A stretch of DNA of 64,000 nt from the NCBI RefSeq assembly GCF_002844235.1, contig NZ_PGTS01000003.1, positions 496,001 through 560,000 on the forward strand, read 5' to 3'. Below, in pieces: positions 44,963-55,166 of this stretch. The first letter of the stretch is position 1, and each line of letters starts with the position of its first letter. Source of the stretch: Thalassospira povalilytica (lineage in GTDB: Bacteria; Pseudomonadota; Alphaproteobacteria; Rhodospirillales; Thalassospiraceae). Below the pieces are notes generated by a model that was given only the letters and a program-made list of their open reading frames with translations, had not been told where the DNA came from and searched no databases. The translations under genes were made by a program, and so were the position numbers.

Positions 44963-46360
44963 TCAGACCGGCTTTTCGCGGCGGATATTGAGCTTTTTCA
45001 TCTTCTCGTTCAGGGTCCGGCGCGGGATATCGAGTTCTTCCATCACCGACTTGATATTGCCGTCATGGCGATCAAGGGCATCGCGGATAACACGTTCTTC
45101 GAAATCACGCAGCTGATCGGCCAGGGCAAGGTCACCGGGCAAGCGTGATGTTTTCTCAAATCCGGCCTTGAACAGGCGCTTGAACCTTTCCTCAGGGCTT
45201 CCGACCAGAAGGACATAGCGTTCGGCCATGTTTTTCAATTCGCGGACATTGCCCGACCAGTCATGGGATTTAAGCTGCCCGATCAGGACCGGTCCCAGAC
45301 GTTCATAGGGGCGTTCAAACCGTTCGGCGGCGCGTTCGGCAAAGATATCAAACAGCAGGGCCACGTCATCCTTGCGATCACGCAAGGGGGCGATGGCCAG
45401 TTCAAAAGTATTGATGCGAAACAGCAGATCTTCGCGGAATTTCCGTGCTGAGACGGCTTCGACCAGATCTTCGTTGGTGGCACAGATCAGCCGGAAATCG
45501 ACCTTTACCGGGGCGTTTGAGCCGACGCGAACGACTTCGCGCTGTTCGATCACGCGCAGCAATTTGGCCTGAAGGGCAAGCGGCATGCTTGAGATTTCAT
45601 CAAGGAAAAGCGTCCCGCCGATTGCATGTTCGATCCAGCCGACCCGCTGACTGACCGCCCCGGTAAAGGCACCCTTTTCATGGCCGAAAAGTTCGCTTTC
45701 CGCAGTGCTTTCGGGAATGGCGGCACAGTTGACTGCGACGAATTTTTCGTCGCGCCGGTCGCTCAGATCATGGATGGCACGCGCGACCAGTTCCTTGCCG
45801 GTGCCGGTTTCGCCGGAAATCAGGACCGGGACTTCGGTCGGTGCGATATTGGCAATTTCGTCCTTAAGGGCGCGCATCGGCAAAGAGTTGCCGATCAGGC
45901 GACTGTCCAGACTGCCGCGCTGGGCGATCTGTTGGCGCAGCTTGCGGTTTTCCAGAACCAGCCGACGCTTTTCGATGGCACGTTCGAGGCTTTCGACAAT
46001 GTCTTTGGGTTCAAACGGTTTTTCGACAAAGTCATAGGCGCCGCTTTTCATGGCCTCGACCGCCATGGGGACATCGCCATGGCCTGTCATCAGGATGACG
46101 GGGATATCGGAATCGGCTGATAGCACCGAGCGGGTAAAGGAGATGCCATCGAGTTTGGGCATCTTCACATCGGTCAGGATGACCCCGGCAAAATCCGGGC
46201 GGATATCGCGCAGGGCTTCGCGGGCGTCCTCATAGACGGTGACATCGAAATCAGACAGTTCCAGCCATTGCGACAGCGCCATGCGCATGGCGGCATCATC
46301 ATCGACAATAATGATGTGCGGTTTTGCGAATTGATCCTGGGTCTGATCTGATGACGTCAC
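44963..46360 (-). CDS. dctD: Sigma-54-dependent response regulator, DctD-like
   Basis: 465 residues. Receiver domain (about 15-130) with phosphoacceptor D64 in ILTDVKMPKLDG. AAA+ domain (about 160-400) with Walker A GETGTGKE and an intact GAFTGA loop that contacts sigma-54. C-terminal Fis-type helix-turn-helix near 440-462 (NIKSVMEELDIPRRTLNEKMKK). It would bind enhancer sites and activate RpoN promoters; a matching promoter and palindromes lie immediately downstream in front of the TAXI-TRAP operon. Overlaps the kinase gene by four bases. Confidence 0.92.
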   Translation of the reverse strand: MTSSDQTQDQFAKPHIIIVDDDAAMRMALSQWLELSDFDVTVYEDAREALRDIRPDFAGVILTDVKMPKLDGISFTRSVLSADSDIPVILMTGHGDVPMAVEAMKSGAYDFVEKPFEPKDIVESLERAIEKRRLVLENRKLRQQIAQRGSLDSRLIGNSLPMRALKDEIANIAPTEVPVLISGETGTGKELVARAIHDLSDRRDEKFVAVNCAAIPESTAESELFGHEKGAFTGAVSQRVGWIEHAIGGTLFLDEISSMPLALQAKLLRVIEQREVVRVGSNAPVKVDFRLICATNEDLVEAVSARKFREDLLFRINTFELAIAPLRDRKDDVALLFDIFAERAAERFERPYERLGPVLIGQLKSHDWSGNVRELKNMAERYVLLVGSPEERFKRLFKAGFEKTSRLPGDLALADQLRDFEERVIRDALDRHDGNIKSVMEELDIPRRTLNEKMKKLNIRREKPV

Positions 46361-48144
46361 GTTTTCTTGTCCCTGAGCAACGGCAATCGAACTTCGAAAC
46401 AGGCACCGCCGGTAGTGGTGTTATAGGCTTTGATGGTGCCGCCAAAGTCCCGCACAATGCCATAAGTTACCGAAAGTCCCAATCCCACACCTTGGCCCGG
46501 GTCCTTGGTGGTGAAGAACGGATCAAAAAGCAGCGACAGCGTTTCGTCATTCATGCCCGGTCCGGTATCGGTAATGCGCATGACGACATCGTTACGGTTG
46601 CTGCTCAGATCGATGCGGATGCGTTTGACCGAACTGTTTTCCATGGCATCGAGCGCATTGCGGATGATGTTGACGCAAATCTGTTCGATACGGACCAGAT
46701 CGGCATGGACAAAAAGCGGTGTTTCGGGTTCGTGGCGTTCGAGCGTGCAGTTTTCAGAATCGAGTTGCGGGCTGAGAAGTTGCAGGGCGTTGTTCAGCGC
46801 GATCTTGAGGTCAACGGCCTCCAGCACGCCGGTTGATTTGCGCGAGAATGTCTTGAGCTGTCCGGTGATCGCCCCCATGCGTTCGGTCAGTGATGAAATC
46901 TGGCCGATATTCTGATCAAGCTGGTCGGTCTTGCCGCGTTCGATCATCAGTTTGGCACTGGCGCAGAATGTCCGGATGGCGGCAATCGGCTGATTGATTT
47001 CATGGGCGATGGCCGCCGACATCTGACCCAGGGCGGCCAGTTTTCCGGCCTGAACCAGTTCATTCTGGGTGCCGCGCAGTTCTTCTTCGGTCCTGCGGCG
47101 TTCGTTGATTTCTTCTTCCAGCCGGGTGTTGAGTGCCTGAATGCGTTCGAATTCGCGGGCTTCGCGCTGGGATGCCAGTTTCAGTTCGCGTTCGCGCAAG
47201 AACAGGATGACCAGCACGATCATCCCCCCGCCGATAATGGCAATCAGCATGACGGCGGCCTGACGGTCGGTAACCTGATCCATCGAGGTCAGATAATAGA
47301 TGCGCCAGTCACTGCCGCGGATCGGTTTGCTGTCAAACAGGAAACGCTGGGAACTGATGGTGACGATGCCCGAACCCTTGGCCAGTTGCTGTCCGACATT
47401 AAGCGATGTCAGATCACGGCCGGAATATTGGCGGTTGCGCACAATGCGCGCACGATCGGCATCCGAAAGGGGCGACAGGGTCCGGTATTTCCAGTCGCCA
47501 CGACTGGTCAGGGTGATAACGCCATCGGCATCGGCAACGAAGACGGTTTCGCCGCCTTCCTGCCAGTTCATTTCAAGTTCATCGAGTTCGAGTTTGACGA
47601 CAACAACCCCGATAACCGCGCCATTCTGGCGAATGGAATTGGAAATGAACAGGCCGGCCCGCCCGGTGGTGACCCCGATGCCAAAAAAGAATCCCTCGTT
47701 GCCAGCGATTGCCTGACTGAAATAGGGGCGGAATGAATAATCCTCGCCAACGAAGCTGTCGGGCGTGTTCCAGTTGCTTGAGGCAACGGTCATCCCGGTT
47801 TTGTCGAGAACATAAAGCGCCGCGGCCCCGGACCGGTCATTGACCCGTTCAAGATAGAAATTGGCAATCTGGGCTGATTGCGGATCGGAGATCGCATCAA
47901 TCACCTGATGATGGCGGGCCACGACATAGGGCAGATAGCGATACCGGTCGATTGCCGCGCGCAGGGAACTGTCATAAAGGGCAAGGCGCGCCTGTCCTGT
48001 GGTTTCAAGTTCGCGGATCGTCAGATTGCCGGTCGAACTGACGGCAAGCCACACCACCAGGGCCGAAATCACCGTGCCTGCGAAGGTCAGGCTTGCGCGG
48101 CTGAAATTGCGTAACCAGTAAAAAATTGCGGCCTCCGACAGCAT
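46357..48144 (-). CDS. dctB: Membrane sensor histidine kinase, DctB-like
   Basis: 595 residues. Membrane helix 1 (about 20-38), a large periplasmic dCache/PAS-like sensor (about 40-300), membrane helix 2 (about 295-315), a coiled-coil linker, HisKA with AAIAHEINQPIAAIRTF, and a C-terminal HATPase with NIIRNALDAM and DTGPGM and GVGLGLSVTYGIV. The HEINQP variant is characteristic of DctB-type kinases for C4-dicarboxylates. The cognate regulator overlaps by ATGA. The pair probably controls the adjacent TAXI-TRAP operon rather than DctA or DctPQM (inference from location). Confidence 0.9.
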   Translation of the reverse strand: MLSEAAIFYWLRNFSRASLTFAGTVISALVVWLAVSSTGNLTIRELETTGQARLALYDSSLRAAIDRYRYLPYVVARHHQVIDAISDPQSAQIANFYLERVNDRSGAAALYVLDKTGMTVASSNWNTPDSFVGEDYSFRPYFSQAIAGNEGFFFGIGVTTGRAGLFISNSIRQNGAVIGVVVVKLELDELEMNWQEGGETVFVADADGVITLTSRGDWKYRTLSPLSDADRARIVRNRQYSGRDLTSLNVGQQLAKGSGIVTISSQRFLFDSKPIRGSDWRIYYLTSMDQVTDRQAAVMLIAIIGGGMIVLVILFLRERELKLASQREAREFERIQALNTRLEEEINERRRTEEELRGTQNELVQAGKLAALGQMSAAIAHEINQPIAAIRTFCASAKLMIERGKTDQLDQNIGQISSLTERMGAITGQLKTFSRKSTGVLEAVDLKIALNNALQLLSPQLDSENCTLERHEPETPLFVHADLVRIEQICVNIIRNALDAMENSSVKRIRIDLSSNRNDVVMRITDTGPGMNDETLSLLFDPFFTTKDPGQGVGLGLSVTYGIVRDFGGTIKAYNTTTGGACFEVRLPLLRDKKT

Positions 48145-48400
48145 CAGGGATCAATTATCCGTGTCGCGCGTTTCCGATGGATTGGCGAATTGACCCCGGG
48201 ATGGTGATTGTTATTGGGCGGGTTGGCGTAAAGTCAACAAATACAGGTAAATCGCGGTGATTGCTGTGCGTGTATTCGATAGGCCTTAATTATGCCGCAA
48301 GCGGTTATTTTTTCGCCACATTGGAATGTAAATTGTATAGTCGCAAAACTGAATTGGGTTTCGGCCCGCAAATTGTATCTGTCCAGATGACGAGGTCCAG

Positions 48401-49117
48401 GTGAGTAAGATCGCACTTGTTGATGACGACCGTAATATCCTGACGTCTGTTTCCATGGCCCTGGAAGAAGAGGGTTATGAGGTTCTGACATATTCGGATG
48501 GTTCGGAGGCGCTGCATGCCCTGACCAAGGAAGAACCGGATCTTGCCGTGCTTGATATCAAGATGCCGCGCATGGACGGATTGGAGCTTCTGACCCATCT
48601 GCGCAAGAAGACCGAAATGCCGGTCATTTTCCTGACATCGAAAGATGACGAGGTTGATGAGCTGACCGGTCTTCGCATGGGGGCAGACGATTATATCAAG
48701 AAGCCGTTTTCCCAGCGTCTGCTGATTGAACGTATCCGCACATTGTTGCGCCGTTCGGAAATCATGCGCGCAGGCGGTGTGCGCCCGAACGGGTCGGATG
48801 ATGTGTTGCAGCGTGGGGATCTGGTTCTTGATCCGTCGCGTCACATGTGCAGCTGGAAAGGCCAGCATGTGAACCTGACCGTGACCGAGTTCCTGTTGAT
48901 CCAGGCACTTGCGAAACATCCGGGCCATGTGAAAAACCGTGACCAGCTGATCGATGCGGCCTATGGCGAGCATATCTATGTTGATGACCGCACGATTGAC
49001 AGCCACATCAAGCGCCTGCGCAAGAAGTTCCGCGAAACCGACAAGGAATTCAAGGAAATCGAAACGCTGTATGGCGTCGGATACCGGTATCGCGACTCTG
49101 CCACTGTTGCAGGTTGA
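48401..49117 (+). CDS. chvI: Response regulator ChvI
   Basis: 238 residues from a GTG start with GAGG upstream. OmpR/PhoB family: receiver with the acidic pocket DDD (8-10) and phosphoacceptor D52 in [11 protein letters not shown]-terminal winged helix with [27 protein letters not shown] and [16 protein letters not shown]. ChvI controls envelope, exopolysaccharide and acid-response genes in alphaproteobacteria and is often essential. It starts the block running through ptsI. A putative TATAGT box lies at 48336-48341 but the -35 is poor. Confidence 0.93.
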   Translation: MSKIALVDDDRNILTSVSMALEEEGYEVLTYSDGSEALHALTKEEPDLAVLDIKMPRMDGLELLTHLRKKTEMPVIFLTSKDDEVDELTGLRMGADDYIKKPFSQRLLIERIRTLLRRSEIMRAGGVRPNGSDDVLQRGDLVLDPSRHMCSWKGQHVNLTVTEFLLIQALAKHPGHVKNRDQLIDAAYGEHIYVDDRTIDSHIKRLRKKFRETDKEFKEIETLYGVGYRYRDSATVAG

Positions 49118-49206
49118 TCAGACGAATTATGGTGCCGGGACACATATGTTCCGGCATCTGTCATTTTTGCCGGCCCGACCATGACGGGCCAGTTACGCAG
49201 GTTTGA

Positions 49207-50856
49207 ATGAGCGATCAAAGCGCTGGCGATCAGGACCAGACGACAAGCCAGTCCGAAACACGGACGGCACGCATAGAGGAACGCCACGGGCTGTTTTCCC
49301 CGTTGACCTGGCGCATTCTTGCCGTGAATGCGCTGGCGCTGTTTGTTTTGGTGGCGGGGATTTTGTATCTCGGCCGCTACAAGCAGGAACTCATTCATTC
49401 CGAGCTTGAAGCGATGGCCGTACAGGCCGAAATGTATGCTGCTGCGCTTTCGACATCGGCCGTCAGTTCCGAAGATGATGCAACCAACCGGGTGAAACTT
49501 GAAGTCGCACGCGAAATGGTGCGCCGTCTGGTCGGGATTACCGGCGCGCGGACGCGGCTTTTTGCCACCAACGGCAAATTGATGGCCGATAGCCGCAATA
49601 TCCAGTCCTTTGGCGCGGGCACCATTCAGGCCGAAGAATTGCCCGCACCGGGCGATGAAGATGCCTTTGCCGAAATCATGCGCAAACTGACAGACGGGCT
49701 TTTGACCCTGTTTGAAGGCGAGCAGCCCTTGCCGCTTTATGTTGATCCGCCGGTTGCCAGTGCAGCCGATTATCCGGAAGTGCGCGCAGCCCTTGCCGGC
49801 TATTCGCGCGGCGTGGTCCGGGTTGATAGCCAGGGGCGGCGTATTTTGTCCGTATCGGTGCCGGTGGCACGGTTCAAGCAGGTGCTGGCATCGGTGATGC
49901 TGACCAAAAGCGGCGAGCAGATCGAAAGTGCCCTGCATGCGGTGCGACTTGATATCCTGAAAATCTTTGTTTTTGCCTTTGGCATCACGGTGTTGCTGTC
50001 GATTTATCTGGCCGGGGTGATTACCCGTCCGCTTAATCGTCTGGCGCGCGCCGCCGAACGGGTCCGGCGCAGCAAAAACCGCCAATTCACCATCCCCGAT
50101 CTTTCGGACCGGCGCGATGAAATCGGCGATCTTTCGACCACCCTTCGCGATATGACCGAAACGCTTTGGGATCGTATGGATGCGATTGAACGGTTTGCCG
50201 CCGATGTCGCGCATGAAATCAAAAACCCGCTGACATCGCTGCGCAGTGCGGTGGAAACGGCCACCCGGCTTAAAGATCCGGAACGCCAGCGCCGTCTGAT
50301 GGAAATCATTGCCGAAGACGTGCAGCGTCTTGACCGACTTATCAGTGATATTTCCGACTATTCGCGCATGGATGCCGAATTGTCGCGTGCCGAAAGCGAA
50401 GAGGTCGATCTTCGGGTTCTGTTGCAGACGCTGGGCGAGCTTTACAATGCCGATCCGAGCGGCCCGCGCATTCGGGTATCTGTGCCCGAAGATCTGAATG
50501 TTCCCGCCCTTGAAAGCCGCTTGACCCAAGTGTTCAGAAACCTGATTTCAAACGCCATCACCTTCAGCCCCGAAGGCGGCGAAGTCCGCGTGCGGGCATG
50601 GCGTGACAAGGATTGGGCGGTAATCACGATCGAAGATGACGGGCCGGGCATTCCGCCGGGTAAGGAAGAGGCGATCTTTGACCGCTTCTATACCGAGCGG
50701 CCATCGACCGAGAAATTCGGGCAGCATTCGGGGCTTGGTCTTTCGATTTCCAAGCGGATCATTTCTGCCCATAACGGCGAACTGAGTGCACAGAATCGGG
50801 TGGTTGATGACGCGGTCAAGGGCGCGATATTCACCATTCGCCTGCCGCTGGAATAA
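49207..50856 (+). CDS. chvG: Sensor histidine kinase ChvG
   Basis: 549 residues. Two membrane helices (about 35-55 and 251-270) flank a periplasmic sensor domain. HAMP covers about 272-325, then HisKA with H336 in FAADVAHEIKNPLTSLRSAVE, and HATPase with FRNLISNAITFS, DDGPGIPPG and GLGLSISKRI. The partner of ChvI; in relatives its periplasmic part is inhibited by ExoR. No exoR lies in the window. The gap to chvI is 89 bp. Confidence 0.93.
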   Translation: MSDQSAGDQDQTTSQSETRTARIEERHGLFSPLTWRILAVNALALFVLVAGILYLGRYKQELIHSELEAMAVQAEMYAAALSTSAVSSEDDATNRVKLEVAREMVRRLVGITGARTRLFATNGKLMADSRNIQSFGAGTIQAEELPAPGDEDAFAEIMRKLTDGLLTLFEGEQPLPLYVDPPVASAADYPEVRAALAGYSRGVVRVDSQGRRILSVSVPVARFKQVLASVMLTKSGEQIESALHAVRLDILKIFVFAFGITVLLSIYLAGVITRPLNRLARAAERVRRSKNRQFTIPDLSDRRDEIGDLSTTLRDMTETLWDRMDAIERFAADVAHEIKNPLTSLRSAVETATRLKDPERQRRLMEIIAEDVQRLDRLISDISDYSRMDAELSRAESEEVDLRVLLQTLGELYNADPSGPRIRVSVPEDLNVPALESRLTQVFRNLISNAITFSPEGGEVRVRAWRDKDWAVITIEDDGPGIPPGKEEAIFDRFYTERPSTEKFGQHSGLGLSISKRIISAHNGELSAQNRVVDDAVKGAIFTIRLPLE

Positions 50857-50966
50857 GAATTTTCCGATCAGAAACCGCCAAACGCTTATGCGGAAGGTCA
50901 GGTTGCGCCCGATCCGCTTGTTTGGTGTTTGACAACAAACGCCCGGCCCCGCATCGTTTTCCCATT

Positions 50967-51407
50967 ATGTCCCAACTTCATGCAAACTGTGTCCAGATCG
51001 GTGCCCATGCGCTGTTATTGCGCGGGCCGTCCGGTTCGGGAAAATCCAGTATTTCCTTGCGCCTGATTGATGCGGGGGGCTGTCTGATTTCGGATGATCG
51101 GACGGACCTTGTTGCGCGTGACGGACGTTTGATCGCAACAGCGCCATCAACGATTGCCGGGTTGTGCGAAGTGCGCGGCATCGGCATTGTACGCGGATTG
51201 CCGATTGCCGCCGAAGGCGATGTCAGGGTTCTGATTGATCTGGTGGCGGACGCAACCCAGGTTGAAAGAATGCCGCACTGCACTGCCGAAGAGATTTGTG
51301 GCATAACTGTCCCGCGTTGGACATTATGTGCAACCGATCGGGCACTTGATGCCAAGATCAGGGTCGCGCTGGCAGTTGCGACCGGTGAAATGCGACTTGA
51401 AGCTTAA
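50967..51407 (+). CDS. hprK: HPr kinase/phosphorylase, short alphaproteobacterial form
   Basis: 147 residues from the ATG at 50967 (a GTG 15 codons upstream is an alternative). Only the C-terminal catalytic core of HprK is present, as is normal in alphaproteobacteria: Walker A RGPSGSGKSSISLRLID and a following SDDRTDL. It phosphorylates a Ser in HPr and links PTS state to the ChvI/ChvG system. The target Ser is present in the HPr encoded 1.4 kb downstream. Confidence 0.87.
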   Translation: MSQLHANCVQIGAHALLLRGPSGSGKSSISLRLIDAGGCLISDDRTDLVARDGRLIATAPSTIAGLCEVRGIGIVRGLPIAAEGDVRVLIDLVADATQVERMPHCTAEEICGITVPRWTLCATDRALDAKIRVALAVATGEMRLEA

Positions 51408-51417
51408 GGACTCTGTT

Positions 51418-52350
51418 TTGCAGAAAACGCCTGTCAAATCGTCTGATGACCTGCAAACCGCGCTTGGCAGTTTTGATGGCAAAAGCGGTCTTGTTCTTGT
51501 CACCGGTGTATCGGGGGCCGGTCGGACGACCACCCTTAAGATCCTTGAAGATTTCGGGTTTGATGCGGTGGATAACCTGCCGCTTAGGATGTTGTCGGCA
51601 CTGGTGCCAAGCGATTGCCGCCCCGACCGTCCGATTGCCATCGGACTGGATATCCGTACCCGTGATTTCGGCGTGGACCAGTTTGTCGACATTGTCGGAC
51701 GTTTGCGCAAACAGACCGGCATGGAACCGTTGATGATCTATGTCGATGCCGAGACATCGGTATTGCAGCGCCGCTTCACCGAGACGCGGCGTCCCCATCC
51801 GTTAAGCCACGACCGGCCGCTGGTGGATGCGATCGAGCATGAAAAACGCCTGATGGCGCCGATTGCGGCGACGGCGGACATGCGGATCGACACATCCAGA
51901 ATGAAATCGGCCGAACTTCGCAAGATCCTTCAGGACCAGTTCGACATTGGCGAAAACGAAGGCATGGCGATTTTTGTCAAAAGCTTTTCGTTCCGTCAGG
52001 GTGTGCCGGCAGAAGCCGATCTGGTTTTTGACGTTCGCTTTCTGCGCAACCCGCATTATGATCCCGAGCTTCGCCTTTTGACCGGGATGAATGACCGGGT
52101 GGGCAAATATATTGAAGAAGACCCGGACTTCGCAGGGTTCATCACCCGTTTGAAGGCAATGCTGGAGCCGATTTTGCCGCGCTATGCGCAAGAAGGGAAA
52201 AGCTATCTGACCATTGCGATCGGATGTACGGGTGGACAACATCGTTCGGTTTATATCGCGCGGATACTCAATGACTGGATTGCCGATCTGGGATATGACA
52301 CACATCTCGGACATCGAGACAAGCCAGATGAACCGACATCGGGGGAGTGA
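51418..52350 (+). CDS. rapZ: RapZ/YvcJ-family nucleotide-binding protein
   Basis: 310 residues from a TTG start with AAGGA (51406-51410) seven bases upstream, the only signal that fits; the larger open frame begins inside hprK. The N-terminal P-loop reads GVSGAGRTT, with Arg in place of the Walker A Lys. ALEDFGFDAVDNLPL-like (ILEDFGFDAVDNLPL) and the C-terminal IGCTGGQHRSVYIA, the conserved metabolite-binding loop, identify the family. In E. coli it guides RNase E to GlmZ; in alphaproteobacteria its role is uncertain. Position between hprK and manX is typical. Confidence 0.87.
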   Translation: MQKTPVKSSDDLQTALGSFDGKSGLVLVTGVSGAGRTTTLKILEDFGFDAVDNLPLRMLSALVPSDCRPDRPIAIGLDIRTRDFGVDQFVDIVGRLRKQTGMEPLMIYVDAETSVLQRRFTETRRPHPLSHDRPLVDAIEHEKRLMAPIAATADMRIDTSRMKSAELRKILQDQFDIGENEGMAIFVKSFSFRQGVPAEADLVFDVRFLRNPHYDPELRLLTGMNDRVGKYIEEDPDFAGFITRLKAMLEPILPRYAQEGKSYLTIAIGCTGGQHRSVYIARILNDWIADLGYDTHLGHRDKPDEPTSGE

Positions 52351-52369
52351 CTAAAATGGAGAAAACTGC

Positions 52370-52774
52370 ATGATCGGGATGGTGCTGGTCACCCATGGCG
52401 ATCTCGCGAAAGAGTTCGTATCTGCCTTGCAGCACGTCGTTGGCGAGCAGGAAAATGTCGAAGCGGTCTGTATCGGACCCGATGATGACATGGAACAACG
52501 CCGTTCGGACATTCTTGCCAGCGTCGAAAAGGTCGATAGCGGCAAGGGGGTTGTCCTTTTGACTGACATGTTTGGCGGGACTCCGTCCAATCTGGCGATT
52601 TCCATCATGGAACAGGCAAATGTCGAAGTTATCGCAGGGGTAAATTTACCTTTGTTGATTAAACTGGCATCTGTTCGCATCGACGGGACACTGGCCGAGA
52701 CGGTAAATGCGGCCCAGGATGCCGGACGCAAATATATCAACGTCGCGTCGCGTCTGCTAAGCGGCGAGGAATAA
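52370..52774 (+). CDS. manX: PTS EIIA component, mannose family
   Basis: 134 residues. The active His is H9 in MVLVTHGDLAKEF. LTDMFGGTPSNLA (about 64-76) is the family loop. No EIIB/EIIC partners follow, so the protein is probably a phosphorylation-dependent regulator, not a sugar-transport subunit. It accepts phosphate from HPr. Overall context: the incomplete PTS of alphaproteobacteria. Confidence 0.92.
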   Translation: MIGMVLVTHGDLAKEFVSALQHVVGEQENVEAVCIGPDDDMEQRRSDILASVEKVDSGKGVVLLTDMFGGTPSNLAISIMEQANVEVIAGVNLPLLIKLASVRIDGTLAETVNAAQDAGRKYINVASRLLSGEE

Positions 52775-52838
52775 GTCAGCAACAAAAATAAGAAGGCCGG
52801 ATGTATCGCGATCACGCATCCGGCTGGCGGGGACATAG

Positions 52839-53114
52839 ATGGCGCAAAAGGAAAAACGAATCCTTACGATCAGCAACCAGCGTGGATTGCACGCGCGGGC
52901 GGCGGCGAAATTTGTTAAACTGGCTGGTGAATTTGAATCCAGCATCATGGTCCGCAATCGCGGCACCGAAGTTTCGGGCGTATCGATCATGGGGCTTATG
53001 ATGCTTGCGGCATCGATCGGTACCGAGATCGAAGTCGAAGCCACCGGACCGGACGCCACCAAGGCGATCGAGGCCCTGAACGAACTGGTCGATGCAAAGT
53101 TCGACGAAGAATAA
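52839..53114 (+). CDS. ptsH: Phosphocarrier protein HPr
   Basis: 91 residues. Active-site H18 in SNQRGLHARAAAKF, and the regulatory S49 in VSIMGLMML, 31 residues later as in canonical His15/Ser46. Both the EI-type and HprK-type phosphorylation sites are therefore intact. It lies 64 bp after manX and 82 bp before ptsI. The ptsH-ptsI gap holds a two-copy direct repeat (CCAAGAYTTCTGA, near 53130-53157). Confidence 0.93.
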   Translation: MAQKEKRILTISNQRGLHARAAAKFVKLAGEFESSIMVRNRGTEVSGVSIMGLMMLAASIGTEIEVEATGPDATKAIEALNELVDAKFDEE

Positions 53115-53196
53115 GCCGACCGGCAATACCCAAGATTTCTGAAACCAAGACTTCTGACTTTCGGGAAAACAACAAGAACAGGTTCTGACCCTAGGT

Positions 53197-54993
53197 TTGC
53201 AAGTTCCGCCAAAAGACACAACCATCACCGACGATCACGCAACCGGCGCACGCCGCGTCATTACCGGGCTGGGCGCATCGGGTGGAATTGTGATTGGTCG
53301 GGCCTTTGTTCTGGACCGGCAATATATCCAGATCAGCCGCAAACCGGTTGCCGAAGACGCCATTCAGGCCGAATGCAAACGTCTGCATGACGGTGTTGGC
53401 GAAAGTATCGATCAGCTAAAACGGCTGAAATCCCAATCATCGACCGCCGACAGTGCCGCCTCCGAGGAGCTTGGCTTCCTTTTGGATGCCTATATCCACA
53501 TGCTGACCCAGTCGCGTCTGGTGCGCGGAGCAGAAGAACTGATTGTGTCGCGCCGCCTTAATGCGGTGCATGCGGTCAGCGAGGTGATCGACGCCATCGC
53601 GACCCAGTTTTCGGGCATGGATGATCGCTATATCGCCGCACGTGCCACCGATATCCGCGAAGTTGGCCTGCGTCTGATGCGCTGTTTGATGGGGGAAACC
53701 GACCGGGCGGTGGACAAGGCGCCCAAGGGGGCGATCCTGATTGCAGAAGATGTCAGCCCGGCCGACATGGCACGGTTTGAACCGGGACAAATGACCGCGT
53801 TTGTCACGGCCCTTGGCGGGGCCGAGGGGCATACCGCGATCATGGCGCGATCCCTTGGCATTCCGGCGGTTCTCGGGGCGGCTGATATTATTCGCGGGGT
53901 ATCTGGCGGGGACCAGATCATTGTCGATGGCGGGCGCGGTGAAGTCATTCTGTCGCCGACGGACGCCGATATCGAACATTACAGTCAGCGTCGTGCCGAC
54001 TGGCTGGCAGCACGTGACAAGCTTGCCGCCCTTCGTGATGTGCCATCGGCGACCCGCGACGGGGTGGATATTGATCTTCATGCCAATATCGAATTGCCGA
54101 TCGAACTTTCGGCCGCCCTTGAAAACGGGGCGACGGGCATCGGGCTTTTGCGCAGTGAATTCATGTTCATGAACAAGGATTACCTGCCCGACGAGGATGA
54201 GCAATACGAAGAACTGGCCGATATCGTAAAGCGGATGGACGGCAAGCCGGTGACGATCCGTACCCTTGATATCGGGGGGGAGAAGCTGGCCGTGGCCTTG
54301 CAGTCGGAAATCGCATCGGGGCCAAACCCGGCCCTTGGTTTGCGCGGTATCCGGTTGTCGCTTCGGAAATCGGAACTTCTTGAAGTGCAGTTTGCCGCCA
54401 TCTTGCGGGCGTCATTGCATGGACCGGTGCGGGTTCTGATCCCGATGGTGGTCGGGGTGCATGAAATGACCCGGGCGCGCCAGATATATGAAACCGTGGC
54501 CAAACGCCTGCGCAAGGAGGGGCATGCCATCCCCGAAACCTTGCCACCGCTGGGCGCAATGATCGAAATTCCCGCCGCGGCGATTGCCATTGATACCCTG
54601 TCGCGGGAATGCGATTTCTTTGCGATCGGGACCAATGACTTGACGCAATATACCCTGGCGATCGATCGAACCGATGATCAGGTCGCGGGTCTTTATGATC
54701 CGCTTAATCCGGCTGTGCTGCGCCTGATCCGGGATGTGATCCGGGTGGCGGGCGAACGCGACATTCCGGTCAGTGTTTGCGGGGAAATGGCCGGTGATCC
54801 GCGCTATGTGCCGCTTTTCATCGGGTTCGGGTTGCGCAATCTTTCGATGTCGCCGGTCAATCTGTTGCCGGTCAAACAGCGGCTGCGCCGGCTTGATACC
54901 CGCAATTCCCACCATCAGGCCAATCGGGTCATGGAACAATGGGATTCGGCGCGGATCGCCATGATGCTTGACGATTTTAACGATCTGGCCTGA
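53197..54993 (+). CDS. ptsI: PTS enzyme I (phosphoenolpyruvate-protein phosphotransferase)
   Basis: 598 residues from a TTG start; no better start is available before the conserved [14 protein letters not shown]212 in [21 protein letters not shown] is the phosphorylated His. The C-terminal TIM barrel has [28 protein letters not shown] and the catalytic Cys in SVCGEMAGD. There is no N-terminal GAF domain, so it is plain EI rather than EI-Ntr. It would pass phosphate from PEP to HPr, then to the lone EIIA, forming a regulatory relay feeding HprK/ChvIG. Confidence 0.92.
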   Translation: MQVPPKDTTITDDHATGARRVITGLGASGGIVIGRAFVLDRQYIQISRKPVAEDAIQAECKRLHDGVGESIDQLKRLKSQSSTADSAASEELGFLLDAYIHMLTQSRLVRGAEELIVSRRLNAVHAVSEVIDAIATQFSGMDDRYIAARATDIREVGLRLMRCLMGETDRAVDKAPKGAILIAEDVSPADMARFEPGQMTAFVTALGGAEGHTAIMARSLGIPAVLGAADIIRGVSGGDQIIVDGGRGEVILSPTDADIEHYSQRRADWLAARDKLAALRDVPSATRDGVDIDLHANIELPIELSAALENGATGIGLLRSEFMFMNKDYLPDEDEQYEELADIVKRMDGKPVTIRTLDIGGEKLAVALQSEIASGPNPALGLRGIRLSLRKSELLEVQFAAILRASLHGPVRVLIPMVVGVHEMTRARQIYETVAKRLRKEGHAIPETLPPLGAMIEIPAAAIAIDTLSRECDFFAIGTNDLTQYTLAIDRTDDQVAGLYDPLNPAVLRLIRDVIRVAGERDIPVSVCGEMAGDPRYVPLFIGFGLRNLSMSPVNLLPVKQRLRRLDTRNSHHQANRVMEQWDSARIAMMLDDFNDLA

Positions 54994-55137
54994 TTGCATG
55001 GCCGGGCGGTCTTGCCCAAACAGACAATCATCCCGACATAGGGGACACCCAAGTCAATTTGCACGGCGATCCGGCGGATTTCGGCGGCGCGTTGCCGTTT
55101 GCGCGATGCATGTTGCGTATTTGGGCAAAAAAAAGAC

Positions 55138-55166
55138 TTGAAAACGATATAAAGAAATCTTTATAT
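55138..55166 (+). promoter_or_regulatory. ahcY promoter with a palindromic operator
   Basis: TTGAAA (55138-55143), 17 bases, TTATAT (55161-55166). The perfect inverted repeat ATATAAAG-AAAT-CTTTATAT (55147-55166) covers the spacer and the -10 box, so a bound dimer would block transcription. Resembles in shape the operators of ArsR-type SAH-cycle regulators (SahR), from memory only. Confidence 0.6.

Noticed and set aside
50922-50966. GTG start for hprK 15 codons upstream
   Set aside because: The family begins near MSQLHANCV; the extra residues (basic, Pro-rich) look like untranslated leader. Kept only as an alternative.
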